From Allolobophora icterica (lineage: Eukaryota > Annelida > Clitellata > Crassiclitellata > Lumbricidae): DNA of 64,000 nucleotides. The translations under genes and the position numbers were made by a program. Shown here in pieces: positions 12,515-23,819 of the stretch. Below the pieces are notes generated by a model that saw only the letters and a program-made list of their open reading frames with translations, was not told the origin of the DNA and did no database searches. The stretch is from NCBI GenBank assembly GCA_963556255.1, contig OY744605.1, positions 2,365,850 to 2,429,849 of the forward strand, read 5' to 3'. The first letter of the stretch is position 1. The number at the start of each line of letters is the position of its first letter.

Positions 12515-12690
12515 CTGCGTGTTCTTTAAGCCTATTCTTTTGACACGCCTCACTACCTCCTATGGTCTCTCTTTTACAAGCAGCTGAAAACTATTCTTTA
12601 TCGCGGGAGTTGGGTTGGGAGCATCTCTTAGTATACGTGTCTTGGAGGGACGCTATATAAATCATCTGAACGAATGAATGAATGAGTGGA
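12515..12690 (+). repeat. LINE A-related fragment, opposite orientation
   Basis: 12532-12571 repeats, in inverted orientation and almost identically, the LINE A segment at 12333-12374 ('acacgcctcactacctcct'). It is then joined to a LINE 3' end ('ggagggacgctatataaat') followed by a (GAAT)n tail. Confidence 0.65.
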
Positions 12691-13078
12691 GGTTAGGTGA
12701 CTTAGGTCTAATCAATGTCCGCGAAACTGAAAATGTCTTGTAGACTATCATATGCAGATGTACACGCTTATACACAAGGACAATATCCAAGTCGGTTGCA
12801 ACAAGGAACGACTGGAAGTTGGTAGTCGTGGAGTAGGGTCGCAAGATTAGGCATGAATCTGATTACTATGGAAAATTCGTCCCAATAAAGATAGCCTCAG
12901 AATCTACCGTTTAAAAATTGCACAACGACTTGGGCTTGAAGCCCCGCGGATAGCAACGCAGCTGGGTTTCAATACATCTACTACGCGTTGTCTGGCCAAA
13001 TTGCGTGTGCGTTGCTAGCAGACTCTTCGGAGTATAGACTGTAGTGACACCGTCCGTTCCAAAGACATGTTTGGTCGA

Positions 13079-13942
13079 CTAGACCTCGGACTTGGTCGTG
13101 GCCGGGCTGGAGTAGCGACGACTCGACTTAGCAGCCGTCACCGTTGCCACGTTCTCTTCAGCGATCGCCTCCAGACGGGCGCACTCGAGGGACAGGCTTC
13201 TCCGGCGAAGAGGTATCTCCGGCAGGCAGAGGAAGAGCCCCCTGACCCGTGTGCTCAAGGACCCGGCTGATTTGGATCTCTCCGCCACCACTGAGGCTTC
13301 GATGTCTTCAGCCACCGCCGAAGTGGATGGTGGGATTGTAATCGCCGGGCTAGTCCAGGGCAGCGACTGGGCGCGACCGATACACCTGGATTCGGTTTCA
13401 TTTGGTGGAGAACCGGAGCAACACGGATCCGATGTTGCTTGGTTTTCAGCTCCAGGTGCTTGGGGCGATAGGCGGCCGCCGAGCATGACGGAACGGCCTT
13501 CGGCTACGGGTACCTCCCATTTGTCCAGGTCTTCCGATCCTATCCGGCGGTTTCCCGGGTCAGAAAGACGACGAAGGTCGACCCGAGTGGAGCCGAGACT
13601 GGCCTGAGCCAGAGTGAACACATATGGCTCCTCGATGTTCGACCTTCGTCGAGGAGCTGCCTGCGTCTTCCGGAACCCAGCTGCTTCCAATCTCTTCTCG
13701 CACACCCGGTCAGCTTCGGTGGTGAACTTCAGCAGACCCACGACCGACGAGGGGGCTGGCTCCCACCAGCCCGTGGCGTCGGATGGCGAGTCGTCTTCCG
13801 CTTCCACGGTTATTTCCGGAGTAAGTGCACCCATGCGGGGATTAGCAGACGACGTACCTCTAACGACTTCTTCGGTGCTAAGCATTTCGACCGAATCGAT
13901 TTCCGAGTTTGTTGCTTGCGGTTCATTTGAGTTGATATCCAT
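13079..13942 (-). CDS. Intronless ORF, uncharacterised 287-aa Ser/Arg-rich protein
   Basis: I do not recognise this protein. It starts at an ATG (13942, 'MDINSNEP') and runs 287 codons uninterrupted in a region with few repeats. Composition is hydrophilic and probably disordered: an acidic N-third ('TVEAEDDSPSD'), a predicted helix with a basic patch at about residues 75-102 ('TEADRVCEKRLEAAGF', 'APRRRSN'), and Arg-Arg-x-Ser motifs that suit basophilic kinases ('RRRSN', 'RRRSLSLE', 'RRYSSP'). No transmembrane segment, signal peptide or known domain is visible. The GC-rich codon use differs from the AT-rich surroundings, which supports real coding. It could be one exon of a longer gene, since 15207-15506 on the same strand is also open. 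No polyadenylation hexamer is obvious downstream. Confidence 0.55.
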   Translation of the reverse strand: MDINSNEPQATNSEIDSVEMLSTEEVVRGTSSANPRMGALTPEITVEAEDDSPSDATGWWEPAPSSVVGLLKFTTEADRVCEKRLEAAGFRKTQAAPRRRSNIEEPYVFTLAQASLGSTRVDLRRLSDPGNRRIGSEDLDKWEVPVAEGRSVMLGGRLSPQAPGAENQATSDPCCSGSPPNETESRCIGRAQSLPWTSPAITIPPSTSAVAEDIEASVVAERSKSAGSLSTRVRGLFLCLPEIPLRRRSLSLECARLEAIAEENVATVTAAKSSRRYSSPATTKSEV

Positions 13943-15206
13943 CGCGAAAGTATTAGCCTACATTTGCATGTACACGTCCTCTACAGAATCTGTTTGAAAG
14001 TGACGCATATTGTCCGAGGCAAAGGCGAGAACCAGCGTGGAAAAACTCGCCGGAACAATGAGAGAGCTGCTAAATGTTCTAGAATAAGAGATGAATGATC
14101 AGTAAACAGGAAAAAGTTGTCAAGATTTCGAGAAAAGTTATTTAAAACTGAAGACGACTGTATCGAAGAAAGTCGACCTTTATTGAGTCTTCTTTTCTGT
14201 TTAACCTACGCGTTGTAGTCTCGGCAACATGCCGAGCAAGATTTAGGTGATTATGTTTTCTGCCGTAAGATGTTCGGCTGAAAGAATGAAACTTCCGGGT
14301 GGCAGATCAATTACAAACGAAACATTCGCGGCTGAACACTCCGTTCAGTTAGGCTTCTTGTTTATATCGCGACTGTTTCTCCACCGGTTATGCATCGCTC
14401 AGAAATAGTTCTAACTACTCCAACTATCAAGTTCTGAATGTCTCAAAACAACTAGGAGCTTGGCAATTCTGTTGCCGATAAATACATTCAGAGCACTGCA
14501 CCTCTGCAAATGCTGGATTGGATACTTTCAATTTGCCGTAATAAACTAGCTAATAAGCTCTGGAAATAAACTGTTCGACCAAATAAACAAAATAATTAAA
14601 AACCTGTACTATGATGTAAATGAATTTAACGCGCGTTGACAGTTTAGCGGCATTGCAGACTGAGTCAGCAACAAGGCCAATAAATCCATCGAATATCCCT
14701 GTAGAACCTGGATCGTATCTAAGTTTACACTAATCTCAGACAATACCAAACCTATGTAAATATAATTCTTTACGAGCGGCAATCACTGGTAGCCAATAAT
14801 ACTGCATAGTCCCACCGTACGTCCAATTTGCGTAACCGAACTCGCGTATAAGTCGCACAATAAAATAGCAGGCGCTACGCAACGCCACAGATCGAATTCA
14901 GCACAGAGACATTCCCGTCTCGTTTCGAGATTCAAATACAATCAGTTGCGCACTACCCACGCTAAACAAATTTAGCAGAGCGTACGTTATGTAGCGCCTA
15001 TTTCCGATTTCTCTCTCACTCCATTAGCCGCCTGTGGGGCTTCGGAATGCTCAGCCACTGACGCACAAACGACCCGTGCATACGTACGTACGACAGCGTA
15101 GGCTGCACATGAAGCAGTATACGGTTACCAACGTTCATTTTCCATTATATTTGGCCATCGTCCGGCTCTCCGTGTGCGCCAACTCGACGCCATCTGCTCT
15201 CGGAAA

Positions 15207-15506
15207 CTATTTGCCGATCAAATGTTGTTCTACGCGCCCGAAGGCTCGGCGAAGTACGCGGCGCCCACTGCATGTCTTCGTCTGTGAAGCCGTGTGCGGA
15301 CGTCGACGACCGGCCGATATAACGGCCGACACTCGTCTGTCGTCATTGAGGCTGGCTTGATGTAGGATCGCATCATTTAATAAGTCGTATCCTGGATCAA
15401 TCTCTCGGTTATCTGAAGAAGGCGATTTAGAACAGCGATTTAGTCGCTGCCGAGACTTATTGGGGAAATGGCTAGGGCGATTAGATGATCCATGATCATT
15501 CATCAA
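15207..15506 (-). CDS. Short open frame, unknown, possible exon
   Basis: A 99-codon frame, basic and Ser/Arg-rich ('SRQRLNRCSKSPSSDNREID', 'SAGRRRPHTASQ'), lies 1.3 kb upstream of and on the same strand as the 287-aa ORF. It could be an upstream exon of that gene or chance. No family is recognised. Confidence 0.2.
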   Translation of the reverse strand: MMNDHGSSNRPSHFPNKSRQRLNRCSKSPSSDNREIDPGYDLLNDAILHQASLNDDRRVSAVISAGRRRPHTASQTKTCSGRRVLRRAFGRVEQHLIGK

Positions 15507-15559
15507 ACTAGCTTCATTGGCGAGCCAACCATTTTTATTATTACAAAATAAGAATAAAT

Positions 15560-15615
15560 TAATAATAATAATAATAATGATAATAATAATAATAATGATA
15601 ATAATAATGATGATG

Positions 15616-15680
<65 letters not shown>
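15560..15680. repeat. (TAA)n microsatellite
   Basis: Runs of TAA with TGA interruptions. A second tract at 15942-16099 follows the LINE D fragment and is probably its expanded tail. Confidence 0.9.
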
Positions 15681-15681
<1 letters not shown>

Positions 15682-15935
15682 GAGAAGGCCTTGCCTTTCT
15701 ATCTGAACTTGGTCGCCGGCTGTCGAAAACCACCGATGACTCCCGCGAATCAAACTTCCTATTCAAGAGTCTTTCAGTGATGGTGCAGCGCTTCAACGCA
15801 GTGGCCTTCCAAGGCGCTATGTCAAAGCTGCCCGGAGCCAAAGAACAACAAACCCGTCTTTATACATCGCCTTCTTAACGGAGGTAGCGGCGGGAAACTC
15901 GTTTTGAGAGTGAACAGAACCTAGACACGATTTCT
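15681..15935 (+). repeat. LINE family D, C-terminal coding end
   Basis: Reading across frameshifts gives 'ELGRRLS..TDDSRESNFLF' and 'VQRFNAVAFQGA'. This is the conserved C-terminal end of a non-LTR retrotransposon ORF also seen on the minus strand at 60475-60665 ('FQRLSICTQRFNAVAFRGT'). It is followed by (TAA)n. Confidence 0.6.
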
Positions 15936-15940
15936 CGGAT

Positions 15941-15941
<1 letters not shown>

Positions 15942-16013
<72 letters not shown>

Positions 16014-16019
16014 GTAGTG

Positions 16020-16051
<32 letters not shown>

Positions 16052-16052
16052 C

Positions 16053-16099
<47 letters not shown>
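15942..16099. repeat. (TAA)n microsatellite
   Basis: About 50 TAA units, interrupted near 16012 and 16051. It directly follows the LINE D 3' end. Confidence 0.9.
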
Positions 16100-16202
16100 C
16101 TTTTTAATCTCTAAGACCCTAAGGGAACGAAGTAACTCGGGGCAAAAAATAAATAAATAATAATAATAATAGCAACAATAGTTACTATATTATTAATAAA
16201 GT

Positions 16203-16595
16203 CAGTGGCGGTTCTAGAGTTTTTGAACTGGGGGGGGGATTGCTTTAGCCCCCTCCCATCGAAAAGTTCATCGTTTAACTCATCAGCTTTTCTTTTTTAC
16301 TTCTCACAATCAATTGATAAATTTATATGAATTTATGTATGTGCGTGCTCCAAAGGGATTCTAGTACACACTGTTCTGTATACACAAATACAGTATAGGC
16401 CTACACTATATTGTACACAGAGGCTGTAACCAGTTTTGTTACCAACAAACATTGTATGACATGTATGGCTAATTAAACGTTAAACTGGAGTGCGGGGCTA
16501 AAATGTGTATAGGGGGACTAAGAAACACTAGGGGGCTAACATTACAGTTAGGGCTACAGCCTACAGCCCCCTAGCCCCCTCTAAAACCGCCACTG
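16203..16595. mobile_element. hAT MITE with CAGTGGCGGTT ends
   Basis: Left CAGTGGCGGTTCTAGAG is matched by right 'CTCTAAAACCGCCACTG' (inverted, near-identical). Flanks are AATAAAGT (left) and AATAAGTA (right), consistent with an 8-bp duplication that has lost one base. There are G-rich and C-rich subterminal blocks and no coding capacity. Confidence 0.8.
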
Positions 16596-16618
16596 AATAA
16601 GTAATAATAGCTATAGTA

Positions 16619-17515
16619 TAGGCTGACCAGATATTGGAAACAAAAAACCGGGACACTTCAATCACAATATCAATTATAGGCCCAATATAACTTGCACAAA
16701 TATCTATTTTATGCTCATACAATAATATACAATAGGCTATACATTATATTGGTATAACTGAAAGGTTTAATTGCAAATCATGCTTTTAAATTTAAAATAA
16801 TTATTATTATAAATTTATCAAATCAGTCACTCATATTTCGCGCTTGAATGTATGCTTCTTAAAAGCTTTTTGTCTGCTAATATTCAGTCATAAAATTCAA
16901 CACATGTTTCTTCCATATTCACTTTCACTGTCATAACAGCTTGAAGAGTTTATTCTGATAATCGACTTTTTGATCTGACCAATAAGAGTTCATCAGTGAG
17001 AAAACTCGCTCAACTGAAGCATTAGTTCCAGGAATTGCTAATAAGAATTGTAGAATCATTTTCAAATTTGGAAGAATTAATCTCTCTTTCTTGCAGATCA
17101 TTGAAAATCTGCACCCATCTGCTATCCAACGCAACATTGTTTTGATTCCATTGTCCCACTTTTTCTCGACTAACAAAATTACAAACGCATGTCATTTCAT
17201 CAAACAGTGCATTGTCATCAATGTCATACCCAACTGGCTTAATTTTTTTTATAAGATCCTCAACTTTGAATATGACGTTTAGAACCGGAAGAGGTATTAC
17301 CGTATTATGCATGGTAATAAATAAATAAAAGTGAAGTTAAAAATGAATTTACTCCTCGCCAGATGCTAGTATTAAAATCAAGGAGACATTGATAAGTCAG
17401 GTCAGTTCTTAAAAACCGGGACATTTCTAGGGTTTGGCCTACCTTTCCCGGCAGCCGGGACAGCTAGCAGAATATCGGGACTGTCCCGGGACAACTGGGA
17501 CGTCTGGTCATTCTA
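16619..17515. mobile_element. Internally deleted hAT transposon, TSD CTATAGTA
   Basis: The ends 'taggctgaccaga' and its inverse 'tctggtcattcta' are flanked by exact 8-bp duplications CTATAGTA at 16611-16618 and 17516-17523. Subterminal 'ccgggac' repeats occur at both ends. It contains a transposase remnant on the minus strand and lies only 23 bp from the hAT MITE at 16203-16595. Confidence 0.9.
16920..17312 (-). pseudogene. hAT transposase C-terminal remnant
   Basis: Two overlapping frames hold the end of a hAT transposase. 'DIDDNALFDEM' to 'LDSRWVQIFND' sits in one frame (17312 to ~17090). After a frameshift comes the dimerisation-domain signature 'FLLAIPGTNASVERVFSLMN' with 'SYWSDQK' in another (17090-16931). 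In active hATs this C-terminal block mediates transposase dimerisation. The DDE core and zinc finger are missing, so the copy is inactive. Confidence 0.85.
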
Positions 17516-17580
17516 CTATAGTAGTACTAGTAGTAGCATGCAGCAGCAGCAGCAGCAGTAGTAGTAGTAATGGTAATAGG
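17516..17580. repeat. AGT/AGC trinucleotide microsatellite
   Basis: 'agtactagtagtagcatgc' then CAG and TAG runs, just outside the hAT element. Confidence 0.7.
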
Positions 17581-18654
17581 ACAATAAAAATTATTTCGAC
17601 AAAACTAATGCGAAGATATATATTAATCCAATTAAACAACTACTTAGTGCAAGAGTAAGGCCTATCATCGTTTCAATTTATCGTCATCACTTAGGCTACT
17701 CGTTTAAAAATCCTGCACCGAAATTAAACATGGCTCCACGCAACAGTCCTTTTAATATGGGTTCCTTGATTACGCTGATGGCGTTGTTAACTTCCTTCAT
17801 CATGACTAAATTACAAAAACTCCGAAACCACAATTAATCTGCGCGTAATTGTCCTCTATTGCCACCATATTGATTTTCGTTTCGTGCCAAACGACAGTCA
17901 TATTTAATTATCAAAAATCTTGCTCCGAACATTGAAAGAGGCGATTGCACTGCAGGATGAGCGATAAAATGAGCTCTCGGTGAAAATTATGGCGATGCAG
18001 AGAAATAACGGCGATACAGAGGCTTCTTGTATTTATTAACATCGATAGTTCTATTTGCACATACTCATCTGCAAAGGGGTAGATGCTTGATAACTGTGCA
18101 GCGGTTTGCGCTGACTTGAGCTGCGCTGTCAGACGCTTTTGTCGTCTCGTGAGTTATCGGTTAATGACGTCGTAACTTCCGGTTTATATCGCTGCGAGGA
18201 GGACGCGTCCTTTCATTCGGACGAGAAGCGAATTGCGAAATCTGAATCTTTCTCCATTTCTGGTCTCACCCGCGATAAATCGTCACGTTTACCTTTGTCA
18301 TCTACTCTCTAAGTGGCATTTTATTGGTTCTTGAATCTTTATAGTTGACTGAATGGTTCTTATCATCGACCTTTATTAGTCGATTGACTGCCCACGTGGT
18401 CTTAAGTCGTCTGCTTAAATCATCTTCGTAATATGACGTCTGCTTGATAAGTTAATATTTTGTCTATGTTAAATGACGCTTTATGTGGCGTCTTCTTGAC
18501 GTATGTCGTCTTTACATGTCTTCTGCCAAATGAATCTATCACAGAGGAACTGAAACGCGTGAAAATTGTATATCCGGTTGCACACTTACCCACAGATGTC
18601 CCCCGATAAAATTTTCACGCTTGCAATTAAATTCGACGTTTTACTCTCCACAGG

Positions 18655-18689
18655 CATAATGTAAGAGATAGACTATCTCTTACATTATG
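18655..18689. repeat. Perfect 35-bp palindrome
   Basis: 'cataatgtaagagatag', a single central A, then the exact inverse 'ctatctcttacattatg'. The hairpin has 17-bp arms and no loop to speak of. Confidence 0.95.
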
Positions 18690-18951
18690 ACAGGTAATGT
18701 TTCACCCTGCAACTATAATAATTATTCGTCGATTTTCCACCAGAACCCAACTGAAAGCATTTTCTTATGTAAACAAGACGGTGTAGACACGTTATTATCT
18801 TCCTGTGAACCTGTCCACCAGAGAGCCGTTGAAAAAACCTGTGTACTGTTGCCATATTGGTCTTTGGTCGTCTGCTTTTGAAGATGTGTTGTGTCAACGT
18901 GCAACGTCTAAAACAAAATTAATAAAAGAAATATATAATATTAAACATATA

Positions 18952-19293
18952 GGGGAAAGTAGCCTAAAATGACATACTTGGGTAAAATGACATAGGTGGC
19001 TTGTGGGCTGGACCGTAGTATATACAGTCAACTTAATCACTTACTTTCCTCCAGCGTGGAACCTGATGTTGTTATTTTTAGTAAACGAATATGGCCCAAA
19101 ATGACATAGAACAAGGATTTTTACAAATTGTTGGTTTTTTCTATTGTCATTTATTTTTTTAGTATTTGGAGCACTGCATTATGTAAGTGCACTAGGTGTC
19201 TGATAAACAGGATAACAAAGTCACACTTGTGCCATTAATATTATGCTAAACTTGTAAAAAATCATTAGATATGTCATTTTGGGCCACTTTCCC
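18952..19293. mobile_element. MITE with TAGGGGAAAGT ends, TA target
   Basis: The left end 'taggggaaagtagcctaaaa' and right end 'ttttgggccactttccccta' are inverted, and both continue into 'tgacata/tatgtca'. They are bounded by TA dinucleotides, as in mariner-like MITEs. The internal phrase 'aaaatgacata' recurs several times. There is no coding capacity. Confidence 0.85.
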
Positions 19294-19341
19294 CTAATAT
19301 AAAATATAGACCTACGTATGAAAAAATGACTAAAATAGATG

Positions 19342-19344
<3 letters not shown>

Positions 19345-19401
<57 letters not shown>
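19345..19401. repeat. (TA)n microsatellite
   Basis: About 28 uninterrupted TA units. Confidence 0.95.
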
Positions 19402-19403
<2 letters not shown>

Positions 19404-19569
19404 CATACCATATTAAATAAATGTGTATTAATCGTTCAGTATCGTCGAATTACAATATGGAAATTTTCCACCTGCAGCTGCCAGCTGCTAGCATCAGTTC
19501 CTGCGTGAACGACGTGTTCCGACTCTGGATTGTATTTCTTTGTCAGCGATTTGTGTATCGAGCATTTGG

Positions 19570-20325
19570 AGGGGGCATCCATATATTACGTACACATGTA
19601 TTGTATTGTATATTGTATTTGGATATTTATAAAGCGCTTCTAGCGGGAGGGCCATTCAGAAGCGCTCCCAGTGCGAGAGACCCCGAGAGAAAAGCAAGTT
19701 TTAAGAAAGGTAAAAGAGGAAGAGACGTTACCGGTACCTGAGAGAATAGAAGAACGAACGAATGGAGGAAGCTCATTCCAATGAGCAGGGCCAGTGGAGG
19801 CAAAAGACCTAGATTGAGCCAGACAAGTCCTGACACGGGGAACGAGGAGGTCGAAACGGTCATGGAGGGGGTAACACAAATGCATGTGTTTGCGTACGCT
19901 TGCGAACGGAAACGGGAGGGGGGGAGGTAAACCTATAATTTGTCTATACTGGCCCTCAAATTGATTAACCTTCAAGTGAGCCAGAGTTCAGTCTTTCAAC
20001 TACCAGGTACTGTCAGGAGAAATAGGACTGTGGGAGAGGTGTCACTTATAAGATCTTACGTCCTTACCTCTGAACGATATTATTAAACTATCGCACAGCT
20101 GAGCAGTGAGTCCATGGATTACGTATCCTTCTATCTGGCCTAAACTGCAGACAGCCGCTGCCGAACCGACACTTTCGGCAGCTGGTCTTGTGGGGAGGGG
20201 GTGCGTCAAGTGTATGTACGCAGATGGGGGGGGGGGAGGTGGAAAAAGTACGCTTGCGAACAAGGAGGGGGAGGGGTCCAATTTTCCAGGATTTTTGCGT
20301 ACGTAATATATGGATGGCCCCTTGG
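19570..20325. mobile_element. MITE with CATCCATATATTACGTAC ends, interrupted by LINE A'
   Basis: The left end 'ggggcatccatatattacg' recurs inverted at the right end ('cgtaatatatggatggcccc', 20303-20322). Both ends are followed inward by 'gtac.c' and G-rich 'gaggggg' blocks. A LINE A' copy (19605-19985) lies inside it. Confidence 0.65.
19605..19985 (-). mobile_element. LINE family A' 3' end, 5'-truncated
   Basis: Minus-strand reading gives the RT C-terminal strings 'DLLVPRVRTCLAQSRSFAST' and 'WNELPPFVRSS', then 'GALLNGPPARSAL' type sequence, then 'gcgctttataaatatcc' and a (TACAA)n tail. The same family occurs at 60095-60364 (minus) and, degraded, at 45350-45545. Confidence 0.8.
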
Positions 20326-20344
20326 AAGACGAAGAGAAGAGCAG

Positions 20345-20625
20345 CTCTTAAGCCAGCCTCGAGAGGCAGTGATGGGTAAACGAAGTGCTAGCGACGTCAT
20401 TTTTCTTAACCTCGGCGTATCTTTCCCTCGTCGACTGGTCTTCCCTCTGACAACGTACGGTCAGTGTATAGGCCTACTCGTTAAAGCAGAGTTGGGTTAT
20501 CCATGGGCGCAAGTGAAGACAAAAAGCTCGACAAATTTTCTGCCTTGGCTTGGATTTGAACCCCGACCTCTCATTGAGAGGTCGAGGATTGCAGCACCCA
20601 GTTTATTAGTTTTGGTTGAACTGCA
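20345..20625 (-). repeat. SINE family S1, near-complete copy
   Basis: On the minus strand a tRNA-like head with a B box 'ggggttcaaatcc' (~20570) precedes the S1 body, including 'gccgaggttaagaaaaatg' and 'cgtcgctagcacttcg'. The tail lies near 20345. Confidence 0.7.
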
Positions 20626-21111
20626 CTGTTCTGGATTTTATTTAATTAATTGGAATAGGCTGTATAGGCCAGGGTGTGAATTGTGATTGAAACTTCGAAC
20701 CCGAGGCGTAAAACCTCTGCGTATATACAGCCAGTGTTTTAGTTCTTGTAACCTCGTCAGCTATTGCCTAAGTAACGGAAAAACTAACTGAAAAGATTCG
20801 TGGGGGATCAGGAAACTATAACATCTCATGAGTTGTCAATTGTTTCGTAACATGTTAACAACATTAGATTTGACCTGTGTTCATGTGCGTTGGTAATCTG
20901 CAAAATTTTCGACCCCAGGTATTTTTTCACAGCTACCACTGTAGGCCTACACAACTTCTGATGAGGGTAAGCGGTGCATGGGAAAAGTTGATCCCATTTG
21001 TTATGATCTGAGCCAGTGAAGGAACCGTTTCAAAGCATATATCTTTTGCGACAATAGATAGTTGTGTCGCGGATTGTTCGTTGTTTTGACCCGAAGTATA
21101 TGGAGTGCCCG

Positions 21112-21300
21112 ATAGTCTAGACTGTTAATCGAGAAGCCGTGATTCAAATCCCTCAGGGCAAAATTTGCGCCTCCTATACCCTATGAGTACATTAACGGGT
21201 GTTGGAGGGGGCTCGCCACCCGCCTTCCATTGCCATAGCAATGGTTGCCTAGCTCTTAAGGCTAGCCTGAGGGACTGTTCTTCTTGAATTTCTCTTATGA
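21112..21300 (+). repeat. tRNA-headed SINE
   Basis: tRNA-like head 'gtctagactgttaatcgag', then B box 'gtgattcaaatccc', body, and a tail 'gcctgagggactgttcttct' matching the S1 copy near 48480. It is followed directly by a copy of the ~42-bp dispersed motif (21293-21324). Confidence 0.6.
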
Positions 21301-21394
21301 CATCAAAGGCCGTTGACGTTGATTATAAGAAATTTTTTAGTTCTCTCCGTTCGAATAATACATGTTGAGACACTTGAATATCCGTTCATCTGCA

Positions 21395-21945
21395 GATATA
21401 TGTGTATGTATGTACGCATGTATGAATGTACTTATGTATGTGTGTATGTATGTATGTACGTATGTGTGTGTATGTAATTATGTATGTATGGATGTATGTA
21501 TGTATGTATGTATGTGTATGTATGTATGAATGTATATAAGATTTATGTGTATGTATGTATGTATGCATATAAATATGTATGTATGCATGTATGTGTATAT
21601 ATGTATGTATGTATGTATGTATGCATGTATGTATGTATGTGTATGTATGTATGTATGTGTATGTATGTATGAATGTATATAAGATTTATGTTTGTATGTA
21701 TGTATGCAAATATGTATTTATGCATGTATGTGTATGTATGTGTGTATGTATGTATGCGTGAAAGTATGTGTGTATGCAAGTGTGAATGTATATATGTATG
21801 CATGTATGTTTGAATGTACATGTGTGTGTATGCATGTGTGTGTATGTATGCATGCGTGTATGTATCTATGTTTGTGTGTGTATGTATGCATGTATGTATG
21901 TATATATGCTTGTATGTTTATGTGTATGTATGTATCTATGCAGGA
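21395..21945. repeat. (TATG)n microsatellite, ~550 bp
   Basis: Degenerate GTAT/TATG array with internal higher-order duplication: a 'gaatgtatataagatttatg' phrase recurs at about 21529 and 21670. Its apparent reading frames (Tyr/Val/Cys/Met) are not genes. Confidence 0.95.
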
Positions 21946-22136
21946 CAAGCGTGCTACAGGCATTAGATTGAGCAGAGACAAATGGAGAGTATTCATGTCG
22001 GCAAGTCGTCCATTGCAAGAGCGCATGCTTTTAGAAGCCGAGATTCATCGTGCCTCAGGCTTATTCCATCACGTTCTACAACCTTATTATATCAATATCC
22101 GTTACAAAAGACAGGCCTATAAAACATACACACGCT

Positions 22137-22290
22137 ATATATATATATATACACATGTATGTATATATATATACATACATATTATGTATATATACATATA
22201 TACTATATATGTATATATATATACTATATATGTATATTTATATACTATAAATGTATATACATGTAGCATAGATGTCGGTATATATTACTA
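22137..22290. repeat. (TA)n / ATATAC microsatellite
   Basis: Alternating TA with 'tatactatatatgtatata' phrases repeated three times. Confidence 0.9.
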
Positions 22291-22371
22291 TATAGTATAG
22301 TATATACGCGTAATCTGATGTGTGTGGAAGTAATATTGGAAATGGAAGTCATTTGGTGTAGAGTGCAGGTG

Positions 22372-22450
22372 ATGGTCGATGGGGGAGGAATGGTCAGTGC
22401 GGGAGGAATGGTCTATGGGGGAGGAATGGTCGATGGGGGAGGAATGAACG
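22372..22450. repeat. 18-bp tandem repeat, ~4 copies
   Basis: The unit 'atggtcgatgggggagga' is repeated with single-base changes. Confidence 0.85.
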
Positions 22451-22604
22451 TGGCATCTTCTTCGTCTTCAGAGGACAAGAGCCTTCAGATGCCATTAGAG
22501 ATCCATTTCTCAAACAAAAGATATATACACGATGTTCCATTCAATGTCGCTCGTCAACCAACCAAGTTAAGCCTTTAGAACACGTTTCAGCGTAGGCATA
22601 CACA

Positions 22605-22938
<334 letters not shown>

Positions 22939-23585
22939 TAATAATAACAGAATAAGATCAGTATTACATTCCATACTGAAATATAAACAATGAACCAAAA
23001 CTGCTGTTATTCAAATCTAGCGACTGATAGCGAATAGGCTGCTTAAACAAAAACATGAAAACTGCTAAACAGTTGAATTACATTATATGGAAACACCAAT
23101 CAAACTAGAAACTTAATAAGTTAACCAAATTATGATAATTTATGTTCGATTGTTAAATAACAGCTCAAAAACTACCAATCTTGAGAACAATAATTGAGCT
23201 AATGACAACATTTTTGGTGGAATGATTTTCACATTCTGAGATTTCAGCCGATGAACAAAAATGTAATGCAAACTAGTGAAATGCAACTGTAAATTAATAT
23301 AGTTCCTTTTTAATCCAAACCCTTAACCTTCCCCTCAGAGTTTCAGAAGTTCCCCACTATTCACCACACATTTTCTCTCTGCATGTTGATCTTTCTTCCA
23401 CCCACACTCAACACACTGACCCAGCCAAAGTTCTACGTTTTTATCACCAGACATCAAGTGCTTTCCAGGCCACATTCAAATAAACAGAAGCATATACTAC
23501 GGCAATCTTGGCAGCAGGATAAATGAACCTGGCCTTTAGGATGCACATATCTGTCTTTCTACATGTATAATTGTACAGAGCCCAT

Positions 23586-23591
23586 TTTATT
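23586..23591 (-). terminator. Candidate polyadenylation signal of the ankyrin gene
   Basis: AATAAA on the minus strand, 443 bp beyond the ankyrin stop. The predicted 3' UTR would span the 19-21-bp minisatellite. Confidence 0.4.
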
Positions 23592-23819
23592 AACCTCACA
23601 AGAGCAACAACACTGGGATACTGTTGCTAGCAGATGTAGAGCTTTGTGGAGCATATATCTGACAATTATATAGCGTGCTTAAAGAACCCCATGAAAGTAA
23701 GAACACTAGCATAATGTTGTTAGCACATGTTGCTTTGTGGAGCACAGATCTCTTTTTCTGTAGTGATGTTTAACAACCTAACAAAGGCATCAACATTAAC
23801 ACGTGTCGCGGGTACATTA

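Noticed and set aside
13251..13997. Plus-strand frames opposite the 287-aa ORF
   Set aside because: They are shorter and broken into pieces, while the minus frame is continuous with a good start; taken as shadows.
21386..22300. Tyr/Val/Cys/Met-rich and Tyr/Ile/His-rich frames
   Set aside because: Artefacts of the TATG microsatellite on both strands; likewise 27273-27711, 9071-9548 and 55750-56028.
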